Below are positions 14,601 to 22,649 of a stretch of 36,137 nt of DNA, in pieces. The notes under the pieces were generated by a model, which made no database searches, had not been told where the DNA came from, and saw only the letters and a program-made list of their open reading frames with translations. Every line of letters begins with the position of its first letter. Positions within the stretch are counted from its first letter, which is position 1. The stretch lies in contig CAYRLW010000041.1 in NCBI GenBank assembly GCA_964425215.1, positions 1-36,137 of the forward strand. The letters are read 5' to 3'. Source of the stretch: CAYRLW01 sp964425215. Lineage in GTDB: Bacteria; Spirochaetota; Spirochaetia; Treponematales; Breznakiellaceae. The position numbers and the translations under genes were made by a program.

Positions 14601-14948
14601 TCCCGAAGAGGCAAGCCGAATTTCATCGTGGAAAGGATTGATAGCCCCCGCCGCTTTTCCGTTGATAAACACCAGAGAATCCGCGTTCGGTGTGGCCTGT
14701 AAAAAAAGCTCCCGTCCCCGAGCGGATTCACCCACCCTAAAGGACGTTCTAAACCAATAGGTGGTCCATTCCTTCCCGTAGGGATAGGGAAACCGAACCG
14801 GCTTCCAGGTATCCACCGCGGGAGGCCTGCGATAGACCGTTTGGGTCTCAAACACCTCAAAGGCAGGGCTTTCCAACACCGTATACCGAAGACCCTTTAA
14901 AAAATGTAAATACTGCCGTATCCGTAAATCAACCTTTCGTATCAACAT
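11616..14948 (-). CDS. GH38 alpha-mannosidase (full-length, N-terminal accessory domain)
   Basis: A 1110-residue retaining alpha-mannosidase of family GH38. An N-terminal beta-sandwich (about residues 30-230, with the TYWFRTSF and EIYLESYAGHKYPG motifs seen in bacterial GH38) precedes the catalytic domain. Zinc ligands are H252 and D254 in GHAHIDHAWLW. The nucleophile is D364 in WLPDVFGYAA, and the fourth ligand is the His of NQFHDIIPGSS. A large C-terminal beta domain ends ALNFRAFEIKTIRLQ. There is no signal peptide, so it should act in the cytoplasm on mannosides imported by the ABC system encoded upstream. It is 17 bases downstream of a second GH38 gene. A glycine-rich loop, GEGDGGGGTTRSD near residue 470, is typical of the family. 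AAGGA precedes the start. Confidence 0.92.
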   Translation of the reverse strand: MLIRKVDLRIRQYLHFLKGLRYTVLESPAFEVFETQTVYRRPPAVDTWKPVRFPYPYGKEWTTYWFRTSFRVGESARGRELFLQATPNADSLVFINGKAAGAINPFHDEIRLASSGVPGTEYEIYLESYAGHKYPGEHPFQGDSVILTLGAHIDDYPNIFRHAALTAKNETIYGLYHDVRVLFDLAQTLDENSLRKNRILQELYRGLSTIRFTAQGEELEAQARRAREIIAPLLLEKNSGTTPEIFLVGHAHIDHAWLWPIWETERKAARTFANMARYAEEFEEFVFVQSQPAQLEIVRREYPDIFMSVKAAFERGQWEPNGGMWVEADCNLSGGESLIRQFLVGKQASRQLLGYEGDTLWLPDVFGYAAALPQILRGCEIEYFVTSKINWNDTTRFPYDTFLWRGIDGTGLKTHYITSRSNGYNGKITPTDLVESWNQVQHKEVQEAVLKPIGEGDGGGGTTRSDLEAARRLRDLEGAPRSRWSRVSSALAAVFEKARDLPEWRGELYLELHRGTYTTQARTKRNNRKMEFALRETEFLYSLLGLLGLNPPIPYPREALLDSWKRLLTNQFHDIIPGSSINRVYKDAEVEYDRIRKTTGELLRQGVEILVATLGNSRGTFALAQPSAKQEISGSADGRSPVSAVFVLNSLSWERTTDAIIPLSTESGIRYGSLRTTQGAVPVQHSRNILDQPEIHAMVTLPPMGAAVFFLEPEASKSSTSPSLHATETSPFQYQGKHLRTPFYEIEFDGAMGITHLVDRETRREFVESGGAFNSFVGAEDLPILWDAWDIDADWVESQEAEDRLISSELVSDGPLFIQIRNKYRIGRQSSLTQDVYFYTQNRRIDFVTLIDWHESHRLLKVAFPARIHTNQVRCEVQYGHVFRSTHENLPQDRAQFEFCAHKWISLEENGASVALLNDCKYGYDVDGSVMRLTLLRSPKAPDGEADMGIHHLTYSILPLCGPFTAETTVRSAYDLNQPCTVFGLTQTSSAASSDYAIASDFSVPRSSSVSSYDVSATDWFAEGWVSVFSIDAPQIVIETVKAAEDGKGIVLRLYEASGGACSARLRSAFPIGIAEETNMLERNPAPLRFDNHSVALNFRAFEIKTIRLQ

Positions 14949-14965
14949 ATTATTCCTTCCTTAGG

Positions 14966-17884
14966 TTAGTTCAACATAATTTGAATCGTTTGAATCCCGT
15001 AACGTCGTATCGGAACGATCGCGTACCCATCATTAATGTATTCGCTTTGCTGTTGTAAAGGACGTTCGTGTATATCCATCAAAATACAACCGATAATCCT
15101 TTCACCGGGGAGGGAAATTTTTACTTTTGTATCTCTTCCTTGAATCTCAAAAATCCTGATGATAAGAGATTTGGGTTCAATATCGTCATCAACATCCCAC
15201 CGGTGAGGTTCTAATCGCTTGATAGCGGTAACCACAACCCCACCACCTTCTATCCGGATAAAGGGAAGGGCTTTTTGCGGTATACCGTTATTTCCGACAA
15301 ACGCTTGAATAATACTAGGGTGGTTAAATTCTGACGTATGCTTATACAGAAGTTCAGGATTTTCCCAACTTATAGAGTCTAACAACCCGAGAGAAAATGC
15401 CCATGTATGGCGACCTAATTCAGGGTAAGGATCCGGATCGTAGGAGCTTCTTATCAAAACGACAGAGATCCCCTCTTTCGTCATACGAAAAGCATGTTTA
15501 CTGTCCGTCGCAAGGAAAACCACCGATCCCTTTTCTCCACACTGTCGGGCCCCAAAAGAAAGAGCCGATACATCCATATCAAAAGTGCTACGATCCACAA
15601 TCCCAAAGGGAACATCGTTCCGAATCACCGTACCGGGTTTTCGCAGGGGAACATAAAAATCCAATTGATTTACCCCAAGGGTTTCATTACCCCGTTCAAG
15701 CCAATCGCAGGTGACAGAATAGCAGATATGTTCGCTCAATTTATCTAATGAAACTCGTACTTTAGCTTTAGATCCCGTAGTTTCAGAAATGGGAATTTCA
15801 AAATCCAACCATTGCTTCAGGGTCTTCGGATCGATATGCGAATCTATGAGACGGATATTATGGATAAGTGAAATTGCTTTGGTGTGTCTTCCCACTATCC
15901 AAGCGGTCATTCCATGGGTGTCCTCTCGAATCAATCGAAACACCCCGGCGTACTTTTCATGGTCCGGACCAGATTCTTCTGGAATTATTTCCAATCCATC
16001 TGATTTTCGAATAAATGAAAGTATGGTCAATGTTTGAGGGTCAAAAGTTACCCTTATGTATTCATTTTCTAATACGGGATTTATATTTCGCTCCACAAGC
16101 CAATTATCCGTTCCGTAGGGAAAAAGGGCTGAACCGCTATAGATCGCCGTTTCCCATGAATCAATCCGGAGAATTCTGGTTCCAAAAGCGGGAATTGATA
16201 AAGAAAGGGCAAGCCGAATAAATCGATGCCCCCAATAGGGGTCCTTACCAACCTCTAAAATTTGATGGTCCAATTCCTTTGAATCTTCATCTAAGCATCG
16301 GATTGATTGGGGACTATCAAGCCAATCCCATACCGTAATTTCGCAAGTTTCTATCCTATCCCATTGAAGAGGATTGAAAATCTTAAAATAGCGATTTTTC
16401 CCCAGTCCTCGCCCGACGGAAGGCAACCGGAAAGCATCGGTTCCGTAACCAACCCCCGCGCCATGGTATGTATTCCCGTCATTCCAGAACGCAATCGATG
16501 GTGTAGAATAGGCATGATCCCCTCCTCTTTCCGGTTCATACCTATCCAAAGCCGTAAGATCCCTTACGTAATACGAAGTGGCTGATAACCCCACCGCCAT
16601 GGTTTCTTGAAAACTGCCTAAGGCATATTCACGGGTAAACTGGATCCCCGAACCGGGAAGAATATCGTGAAATTGCCCAAACAGAACACGCACCCAAGCA
16701 TCCCGAATGTTGGAACGAAATATTTTATCTAAGGGAGTTTCACCTAATTTTACATACCCTAGAGCTTGAAAATATTCTGTTTCGTAGAGCAATTCTTGAG
16801 ATTTCCGGTTTGCCATTTTTATACGCGATTGGGATGTGTAGCACCCCGTAAAAATAGGGTTCCGCTCTCCGTGAACTTCGGGCAACCGGGGATTCGCCTT
16901 TTCTATTTCATCAAAACCCTCGCGAAGGGTCGAAAACCTAATCTGCGGGAAAATCGGCCAGGTATTCATGTCTGTAAGGCGTTCAATATCCCGTATAGTA
17001 GGACCACCCCCATGATCACCCACGCCATAAAGACAAAAAGCGGTTTTTATTCCTGTGGAGGAATAATACTCTGGAAGAAACTGGGCAATCGACGAATCAA
17101 TTTCCGTATTATACCAACGACTCTCACGGTACACGACTATTGAACGCCCAGAGGGGGCTACCCAGCGATATACATGATGATCGTCCGATCCTCTACAATG
17201 GTAAAATCGCTGTACCCCCGCCGCAACGAATAATTCTGGGGTAAATGCTCCATGCCCAAAGGTATCGGGTAAAAAAACTTGTTCGAACGCCGATTCTTTG
17301 GCCCCATAACGATCCATTACATATCGTTTAGCGTAGGTTAGTTGACGTACGAGACTTTCCGCCGAAGGTAAATTCATATCGCTTTCCACCCATTGGGTAG
17401 CGGTTACTTCCCAACGTCCATCGGCTATCCGTGATCGAATGGGTTCAACCAACTGGGGCGCGTATTTTTCAATAATGTGGTACACCGAAGCTTGGGATTG
17501 GGAAAATTTAAATTGGGGATATTTTTCAAAGAGGTCTAAAACGGTTCTAAAAGTATCTATAGTTATCATCACCGTTTCATGGAAACCCCAGAGCCAATTC
17601 ATATCGATATGCGCGTGTCCCACGCAGAGTAGTGAATACTCTTTACAGAAAGCTTTATACGGTTCTAAAGCCGATTCGGCTTCTTCTACCGCTGGTCTCG
17701 TAAGGGCTCCTTGCTTTGAAAAATCGAGTTCTATTTTTTTTTCAATTTTCGTAAGAATCGGATCGTCTTTTTGTTCGATTTTCAATATCCGATGCAAAAA
17801 ATCCAATTCAGCGAATATTCGAGTAGCCCAATAATTATCCCGCTTTTGCCGGCGGAGAACCGCAAAATTATTTGTTGTATCCAT
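14966..17884 (-). CDS. Second, divergent GH38 alpha-mannosidase-like glycosidase
   Basis: A 972-residue GH38 protein: VGHAHIDMNWLWGFHE gives zinc ligands H92 and D94, FLPDTFGHGAFTPE gives nucleophile D207, GVGDHGGGPT is the conserved glycine-rich loop, and FGQFHDILPGSG gives the fourth zinc ligand. It lacks the N-terminal accessory domain of its neighbour and differs throughout, so it probably prefers another linkage or aglycone. There is no signal peptide, so it is cytoplasmic. The start is 6 bases after the permease stop, within the transporter operon; GGGG lies upstream of the ATG. The gene is visibly more AT-rich than the adjacent GH38 gene and resembles the transporter genes in base use, suggesting it travelled with the transporter while the other was added separately. 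The exact substrate is not determinable. Confidence 0.9.
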   Translation of the reverse strand: MDTTNNFAVLRRQKRDNYWATRIFAELDFLHRILKIEQKDDPILTKIEKKIELDFSKQGALTRPAVEEAESALEPYKAFCKEYSLLCVGHAHIDMNWLWGFHETVMITIDTFRTVLDLFEKYPQFKFSQSQASVYHIIEKYAPQLVEPIRSRIADGRWEVTATQWVESDMNLPSAESLVRQLTYAKRYVMDRYGAKESAFEQVFLPDTFGHGAFTPELFVAAGVQRFYHCRGSDDHHVYRWVAPSGRSIVVYRESRWYNTEIDSSIAQFLPEYYSSTGIKTAFCLYGVGDHGGGPTIRDIERLTDMNTWPIFPQIRFSTLREGFDEIEKANPRLPEVHGERNPIFTGCYTSQSRIKMANRKSQELLYETEYFQALGYVKLGETPLDKIFRSNIRDAWVRVLFGQFHDILPGSGIQFTREYALGSFQETMAVGLSATSYYVRDLTALDRYEPERGGDHAYSTPSIAFWNDGNTYHGAGVGYGTDAFRLPSVGRGLGKNRYFKIFNPLQWDRIETCEITVWDWLDSPQSIRCLDEDSKELDHQILEVGKDPYWGHRFIRLALSLSIPAFGTRILRIDSWETAIYSGSALFPYGTDNWLVERNINPVLENEYIRVTFDPQTLTILSFIRKSDGLEIIPEESGPDHEKYAGVFRLIREDTHGMTAWIVGRHTKAISLIHNIRLIDSHIDPKTLKQWLDFEIPISETTGSKAKVRVSLDKLSEHICYSVTCDWLERGNETLGVNQLDFYVPLRKPGTVIRNDVPFGIVDRSTFDMDVSALSFGARQCGEKGSVVFLATDSKHAFRMTKEGISVVLIRSSYDPDPYPELGRHTWAFSLGLLDSISWENPELLYKHTSEFNHPSIIQAFVGNNGIPQKALPFIRIEGGGVVVTAIKRLEPHRWDVDDDIEPKSLIIRIFEIQGRDTKVKISLPGERIIGCILMDIHERPLQQQSEYINDGYAIVPIRRYGIQTIQIMLN

Positions 17885-17890
17885 TTTATA

Positions 17891-18775
17891 TTACCCCTTT
17901 ACCGCTCCCATCGTAATACCTTCCACAAAAAATCTTTGGAAAAGCAGAAAGAGAATAATCACGGGAATGACAACCATCGTAGAGGCCGCCATGAGAAGAC
18001 TAAAAGCTACCGTGTGTTCCGCTCTAAAAAATTGCAAACCAATGGAAAGGGGATACATCGCTTGGGTCTGTAGATAAATAAGAGGGGTCAGGAAGTCATT
18101 CCACGCGTTAACCGCGGCAAAGATAGACACCACCGCTATTGCTGGCTTCATAAGGGGAATTATAACTTTAAAAAAAGTCATAAATTCATTGGCTCCGTCG
18201 ATTCTTGCCGCGTCAGATAGCTCTTTAGGGACACCCATTAGAAATTGGCGAATTAGAAACATATAAAAGGCTTGACCAAAAAAGGTAGGAACAATGAGGG
18301 GGAGATATGTATTTATCCAATGCATTTTAGCAAAAATGTCAAAAAGTGCGACCAGAGTAACCGGGAACGGAATGAACATGGTTGCAATGGCCACATAAAA
18401 AAGCACTTCCCGTCCTTTCCATTCAATCCTTGAAAACCCGTACGCAATGAGGGAGTTAGAAACAACCGCACCAATAGTGGCTCCAGTGGTAAGGATAAGG
18501 GAATTCAAAAAGTATCGTATAAAAGGAATATATTCCAACGCATCGATATAGTTTTTCCATACAAAGGTATGGGGAAAAAGGGTTGGAGGAAATGCGGTTA
18601 ATTCCAGGGAACTCTTAAGCGACGTGGCCACCATCCAGTAAAGAGGAGTGATATACACTAGGCTCATGACCACTAAAATTATTCGGGGAACAATCCTTAC
18701 CGCGAAGGTTTTTTTAAACGATTCTCTCCTTCGTTGTATGGATCTTTGTATTTCTAAAGCCATATTATACGCCAC
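17891..18775 (-). CDS. Sugar ABC transporter permease (MalG/CUT1 type)
   Basis: A 294-residue inner-membrane permease with about six membrane segments, the first near residues 30-50 (IILVVMSLVYITPLYWMVATS). The cytoplasmic EAA loop that contacts the ATPase is recognisable (ELSDAARIDGANEFMTFFKVIIPLMKP, about 190-216), and the C-terminus FVEGITMGAVKG is the hallmark of the MalG half. The start is taken as the GTG at 18775 because AGGAG lies 8 bases upstream of it; an in-frame ATG 12 bases downstream is too far from that site. It pairs with the permease gene just upstream and the solute-binding protein. No ATPase gene is in the operon, so a shared MsmK/UgpC-like ATPase encoded elsewhere is expected. 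The substrate is inferred to be a mannoside from the downstream mannosidases. Confidence 0.92.
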   Translation of the reverse strand: MAYNMALEIQRSIQRRRESFKKTFAVRIVPRIILVVMSLVYITPLYWMVATSLKSSLELTAFPPTLFPHTFVWKNYIDALEYIPFIRYFLNSLILTTGATIGAVVSNSLIAYGFSRIEWKGREVLFYVAIATMFIPFPVTLVALFDIFAKMHWINTYLPLIVPTFFGQAFYMFLIRQFLMGVPKELSDAARIDGANEFMTFFKVIIPLMKPAIAVVSIFAAVNAWNDFLTPLIYLQTQAMYPLSIGLQFFRAEHTVAFSLLMAASTMVVIPVIILFLLFQRFFVEGITMGAVKG

Positions 18776-18810
18776 GATTGTTTCTCCTATTCAATGCTTT
18801 TTCAAACCCC

Positions 18811-19716
18811 TCATTCAACATCATAATTGACCCAAGCCTTTGCCCATCGAAATACCGCGAGTGCGATCGCCATACTGACAATAAAAAATATCCACACCAA
18901 AGCTGAAGCGTACCCCATTTGGGTATACTGGAAAGCGGATTTATAAACATAAAACACATAAAAGAGAAGCGAATTATCGGGCCCTGCGGTATTAGCTCCG
19001 CTACTGCCTCCTCCGGTTAAAATATACGCCTGGGTAAATATTTGAAGCCCCATACTCAACCCCAGAATGATATCGTATAAAATAATTGGAGTAATAAGGG
19101 GTAAGGTAATTTTGAAAAATCGCTGAAATACGTTAGCCCCATCAATTTGGGCGGAATCGAATAGCTCGGAAGGAATCGCTCTAATTCCCGCAAGGAAAAT
19201 AAGCGCCGGTCCGCCAGCTCCAAGCTGAGCAAGCAACACGATTGATAACTTATTCCATCTAGGATCCCCGATCCAATCGATAACCGGTAATCCTATCCCT
19301 TGTCCAATTAAATTAAGAAGTCCAAATCGAGGGTTGGAAAAAACAACCCAAACAAACGAAAGAGCGAAAATCGGTAATATAGAAGGAACGTAAAGTATAG
19401 CACGATAGATCGCTACCTCTTTAACTTTTTGATTCATCGCCAAGGCGAGGACAATCGCTACTACCACACCGATAGGAACCGCTAAAAGGGTGTAGTATAG
19501 GGTATTATACGCGGATTTCCAAAATAGAGGATCATTAAAAAGTTGCTGAAAATTTTGAAATCCAATAGCAATAGGTTTCCCAAAACCTGAATAACGGGTA
19601 AAGCTAAGCCAAAGGGAATATAAAATTGGGTAAATTTGGAACGCTATAAAACCAAAAATCCACGGGCTAACAAAAATTAATCCATTTCGCAAATTACGAC
19701 TCGATGAATGGGTCAT
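18811..19716 (-). CDS. Sugar ABC transporter permease (MalF/CUT1 type)
   Basis: The product is 301 residues from the ATG at 19716 (MTHSSSRNLRNGLIFVSPWI), which is preceded by a GGGGAGGA ribosome binding site. The open frame extends 29 codons further upstream, but those codons run through a terminator hairpin and are not protein-like. Six membrane segments are evident, starting LIFVSPWIFGFIAFQIYPILYSLWLSF. The motif IGFQNFQQLFNDPLFWKSAYNT is typical of MalF-like partners, and the EAA loop reads ELFDSAQIDGANVFQRFFKITLPLITP. It forms the transmembrane channel with the permease encoded 35 bases downstream. Its expression is probably set lower than that of the solute-binding protein by the terminator at 19737-19780. 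Confidence 0.92.
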   Translation of the reverse strand: MTHSSSRNLRNGLIFVSPWIFGFIAFQIYPILYSLWLSFTRYSGFGKPIAIGFQNFQQLFNDPLFWKSAYNTLYYTLLAVPIGVVVAIVLALAMNQKVKEVAIYRAILYVPSILPIFALSFVWVVFSNPRFGLLNLIGQGIGLPVIDWIGDPRWNKLSIVLLAQLGAGGPALIFLAGIRAIPSELFDSAQIDGANVFQRFFKITLPLITPIILYDIILGLSMGLQIFTQAYILTGGGSSGANTAGPDNSLLFYVFYVYKSAFQYTQMGYASALVWIFFIVSMAIALAVFRWAKAWVNYDVE

Positions 19717-19736
19717 CCCGATTCCTCCCCTAGTAT

Positions 19737-19780
19737 AAAAAAAGGCGGTTAGGTCCCTGATTTCCATACCGCCTTTTTTT
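19737..19780 (-). terminator. Intra-operon (attenuating) terminator between binding-protein and permease genes
   Basis: On the minus strand GGCGGT (19768-19773 complement) pairs with ACCGCC (19744-19749 complement), flanked by A-rich and T-rich runs giving a long stem and a tract of seven T. The hairpin ends about 20 bases before the permease start. It is symmetric enough to work in both directions. Partial read-through would give high binding-protein and low permease levels. Confidence 0.8.
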
Positions 19781-19854
19781 ACAGCCCCCCTTGTTTTTAC
19801 CAAGGAGTTTTTTATTTCGACGGGTCCTAATAAATTTTTATTTTTAGAACTTTT

Positions 19855-21192
19855 TTATTTAGCCTGATCTAACTGAGGCTGTACCGTATCGTAGGCCTGT
19901 TGTAATGCCTGCGTAGGATCCGCTTGTTTTAACGTTACGGCATTCTGCGCTTGAGTCAACGCGTCCCAATATAACCCGCCTACGGGGAGAGAGGGTCGGC
20001 TATTGGAGTTAGCCAAAAGTTGTTTAAAAAATTTATGATTACCTTCGTATAGGGAATCATCGTCCAAAAGGGCTTTATACGTCGGCATATGGGAGGAACC
20101 AACCGTATACATTTTCTGCCCTTCAGGGCCCGTCATCCAAGAAATAAAATCGTAAGCAGCCGCTACGTGTTTGGATCCCGTTGGAATAACAAAGGACCAA
20201 CCGCCAGACCAGGTTTGGGGCGCCGCGCCTTTTTCGGGAATCGGAATATATGTAACACCATAATTCAGGTTCGGAGTATATTGCTTAATCGAGTTTAATA
20301 CCCAGTCGCCAGAAACCATCATCGCGACCTTCCCAATCAAGAAGGGATGTTGTTCCGGTGGGGGGTTGGGGGGCGAATAGGTACTGATAAAGGTCTGAAC
20401 CTTCTGAGGCCCCATCATCGCCGCCCAATCTTTCATAAACTGAAAAGCTTTGACAACCCCCGGATCGGTAGGGGTAACCTTCATAGCGTTAAGATCGGCG
20501 AACTTGCCGCCAAACACGAAGCCCCAGGTATAATGCCAACCCTGAGAGTACGTAGTATCATAGGGGATAAAGCCAACCTGGGTATAGTTACCGTTCGCGT
20601 CGGTCTTATCTATCTTTTGGGAAATCTGTTTAATTTGATCGATGGTAAGGGGTCCATTTTTAGGATCAAACATTTGAGGATCAAAGCCCGCCGCTTTAAT
20701 CATATCTTTGTTGTAATATAAAACCCGAGAATCCGTATCAAAGGGGAGAGCGTACGTATGTCCTTTGTACTGGGTTTCAGCCCAGGCAAAGGGAAGATAT
20801 TTGGATGAAAGATTGGGGTCCTTTTTTTGAACTATCGACGTTAAGTCTTCCAATACCCCTGCGGCCGCCCGTTGCGCCACGGTGAACCGGTCCAACTGAT
20901 ATACATCCGGTCCCGTACCACCTCGAACCGCAGTCATCAATTTTGCGACATCCGTTTCGGACCCAGGGACTTGAACAAATTCGACTACCACACCAGGATG
21001 GGTCTTATTGTAAGTATCAACCATATCTTTCAAGGTAAGTGAATCTGGGGGAGTCATGGAGGTCCAATATAATACCTTTTCGGGATTAGCGGGCGTTCCT
21101 CCGCCACCAGTTTCTTTTTGACCATTGGCGAACACCAAGGTTCCACCAAGGATAAGAGACAGGGCGATGGAAATGGCAACGATTCTTTTCAT
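19855..21192 (-). CDS. Sugar ABC transporter solute-binding protein (family 1)
   Basis: A 445-residue extracytoplasmic binding protein. The signal peptide MKRIVAISIALSLILGGTLV ends near VFA, and the mature start NGQKETGGGG is the pattern often seen in Treponema sugar-binding proteins. Family 1 features follow: VLYWTSMTPPDSLTLKDMVDTYNKTHPG near 40, GTGPDVYQLD near 92, YALPFDTDSRVLYYNKDMIKAAG near 147 and FLIGKVAMMVSGDWV near 290, with GGWSFVIP near 330. It would bind the imported glycan fragment, presumably a mannoside. GGAGG precedes the start. A strong promoter lies 200 bases upstream, after the GntR-type regulator gene, so it has its own transcription start and leads the transporter-mannosidase operon. 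Confidence 0.93.
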   Translation of the reverse strand: MKRIVAISIALSLILGGTLVFANGQKETGGGGTPANPEKVLYWTSMTPPDSLTLKDMVDTYNKTHPGVVVEFVQVPGSETDVAKLMTAVRGGTGPDVYQLDRFTVAQRAAAGVLEDLTSIVQKKDPNLSSKYLPFAWAETQYKGHTYALPFDTDSRVLYYNKDMIKAAGFDPQMFDPKNGPLTIDQIKQISQKIDKTDANGNYTQVGFIPYDTTYSQGWHYTWGFVFGGKFADLNAMKVTPTDPGVVKAFQFMKDWAAMMGPQKVQTFISTYSPPNPPPEQHPFLIGKVAMMVSGDWVLNSIKQYTPNLNYGVTYIPIPEKGAAPQTWSGGWSFVIPTGSKHVAAAYDFISWMTGPEGQKMYTVGSSHMPTYKALLDDDSLYEGNHKFFKQLLANSNSRPSLPVGGLYWDALTQAQNAVTLKQADPTQALQQAYDTVQPQLDQAK

Positions 21193-21344
21193 CCTTTCCT
21201 CCTATTTGTTTTGTTTCCTGTAAGTTTTATTCCTTCATGTCAGGGATCATGTAAAAAAATAAAACCTTTCCAGAAAACGTCAAAATACTGAACCCATACA
21301 CCGGGAAACTCCCGCAATTACGGTATTCAGACGGCGGATGAACA

Positions 21345-21364
21345 AGTAATTACTATACAGTATA
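21345..21364. promoter_or_regulatory. Operator candidates in the leader of the binding-protein gene
   Basis: Two overlapping perfect palindromes, AGTAATTACT (21345-21354) and TATACAGTATA (21354-21364), lie about 20-35 bases downstream of the predicted transcription start. They are plausible sites for the GntR/LacI regulator encoded immediately upstream. Further GATATGTCA repeats (21401, 21441) lie around the promoter. Confidence 0.45.
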
Positions 21365-21388
21365 TATCATATCACCAACCGCAAATGT

Positions 21389-21417
21389 ATAATAACACCA
21401 GATATGTCAGCTGTCAA
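21389..21417 (-). promoter_or_regulatory. Strong promoter of the mannoside ABC operon
   Basis: On the minus strand TTGACA (21412-21417), a 17-base spacer and TATTAT (21389-21394, 5 of 6). The expected start is near 21382, giving a leader of about 190 bases before the solute-binding protein ATG at 21192. Confidence 0.8.
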
Positions 21418-21446
21418 ACAAATTCTTTTTTATATTACATGATATG

Positions 21447-22577
21447 TCATGATATTTTAGCGGTTGAAAGCCCATAGATTATTTCAAAAGGAAGGAGTAC
21501 TTTTTCTACCGGCCCATTTTCATTGATCTTTTTCACTATCATCTCCGCCGCTATAGAACCCATCCTATCCTCGTACTGTCGAATATGGGTGTAAAAAATT
21601 GGCCCCAGCGAAAAATAAGGATAATCTACACAGAGAATGGAAAGATCCTTGGGTACTTCCAAGCCAATCCGGCGTGCAGCTTCATGAACCAAAAGCGCGA
21701 CGTTAAATTCCTCGGCAAATACAGCGCTAATCTCTCTGTGGGAAGCCAACAATTCTTGAACCCTTAGAATATCCTTCCCATGATTTGTTTTAGTATAGTC
21801 AAGGCTCACTATCATTTCTAAATCGGTTATTAAAAGATCCCGATCAATCGCGATCCCGTGTTCAGCGTGCCCCCGAACAAAGCCATCCAATCGAGCTTCA
21901 ATCGTGGAAGTATGTGCGCTTTTGGGTGATATAAACGAAATAGAACGGTGCCCTAATTCAAAAAGATAATCTACACCCCGCTGGGCCGCAAGGACACAAT
22001 CGGTTCCCACAAACGAAGCCTCAAGACCCTCCAGTTGACGGTCCACAAATACCAATGGAAACTTATCCAACACCAAGCGGAGTATGGTCTCGCTATAATA
22101 TTCCCCATGTACTGGCATTATAATAATGCCCTTAACCCCTAGACGAAGCAATTCTTGTATCGATTGCTCCTCTAAGGCCTTATCATCTTGAGTCCTCCGT
22201 AAAACGATTGAATACCCTAATTCTCGACAACGACTTTCAATCCAATACAACAATCGGGTTCCGAAAGAATCAGCAAAGTCCGCCAGAATGACCCCAACCA
22301 AAGTATCTTTTCCTTGAGAGGAATCGGATGAAATCTTTCCTCCGAATATAGTATCCCGAACAAAGGATCCCTTTCCGGGAACCCGTTCTATAAATCCCTC
22401 TTCTACTAGTTTTTCCAAAGCCCTTTTGCTGGTTATTCTACTCACGCCGTATTGATTAGAAAGCTCTTTTTCCGAAGGCACCTTAGCACCGGGGGGATAC
22501 ACACCCGACTCGATGTCAGTGGAAAGTTGGTTGTAAATTTTTTGGTACAAAGGCCAAGATGCTTTATCTGTTTGCAT
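21447..22577 (-). CDS. GntR/LacI chimeric regulator (AraR type)
   Basis: A 376-residue regulator with an N-terminal GntR winged helix (about residues 8-76: PLYQKIYNQLSTDIESGVYP, PSEKELSNQYGVSRITSKRALEKL, GFIERVPGKGSFV) joined to a LacI-type periplasmic-binding sensor (from about residue 95: LVGVILADFADSFGTRLLYWIE; RLDGFVRGH; ISILCVDYPYFSLGPIFYTHI as SILCVDYP). This architecture is that of AraR of Bacillus, a sugar-relieved repressor. The gene sits directly upstream of the mannoside transporter operon on the same strand and has its own promoter, so it is the probable local repressor responding to a mannoside or mannose derivative. Palindromes at 21345-21364 and 22602-22619 are candidate sites. 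Confidence 0.9.
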   Translation of the reverse strand: MQTDKASWPLYQKIYNQLSTDIESGVYPPGAKVPSEKELSNQYGVSRITSKRALEKLVEEGFIERVPGKGSFVRDTIFGGKISSDSSQGKDTLVGVILADFADSFGTRLLYWIESRCRELGYSIVLRRTQDDKALEEQSIQELLRLGVKGIIIMPVHGEYYSETILRLVLDKFPLVFVDRQLEGLEASFVGTDCVLAAQRGVDYLFELGHRSISFISPKSAHTSTIEARLDGFVRGHAEHGIAIDRDLLITDLEMIVSLDYTKTNHGKDILRVQELLASHREISAVFAEEFNVALLVHEAARRIGLEVPKDLSILCVDYPYFSLGPIFYTHIRQYEDRMGSIAAEMIVKKINENGPVEKVLLPFEIIYGLSTAKIS

Positions 22578-22601
22578 TCAATATACCTGCTATTCCTTCC
22601 T

Positions 22602-22638
22602 GATATATAATGCTATATCAATTACAATAGACTGTCAA
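22602..22638 (-). promoter_or_regulatory. Promoter and operator candidate of the GntR/LacI regulator gene
   Basis: TTGACA (22633-22638), a 17-base spacer and TAGCAT (22610-22615) form the promoter. Overlapping the -10 is an inverted repeat with arms GATATA and TATATC (22602-22619), consistent with autoregulation. Confidence 0.6.
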
Positions 22639-22649
22639 GAAAATCCCTC

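Noticed and set aside
13998..14702. 234-codon plus-strand frame opposite the GH38 gene
   Set aside because: It has no ribosome binding site or recognisable domain, and lies fully antisense to a well-supported glycosidase.
19717..19803. 29-residue N-terminal extension of the MalF-type permease
   Set aside because: It runs through a terminator hairpin and poly-T tract, and a strong ribosome binding site precedes the ATG at 19716.
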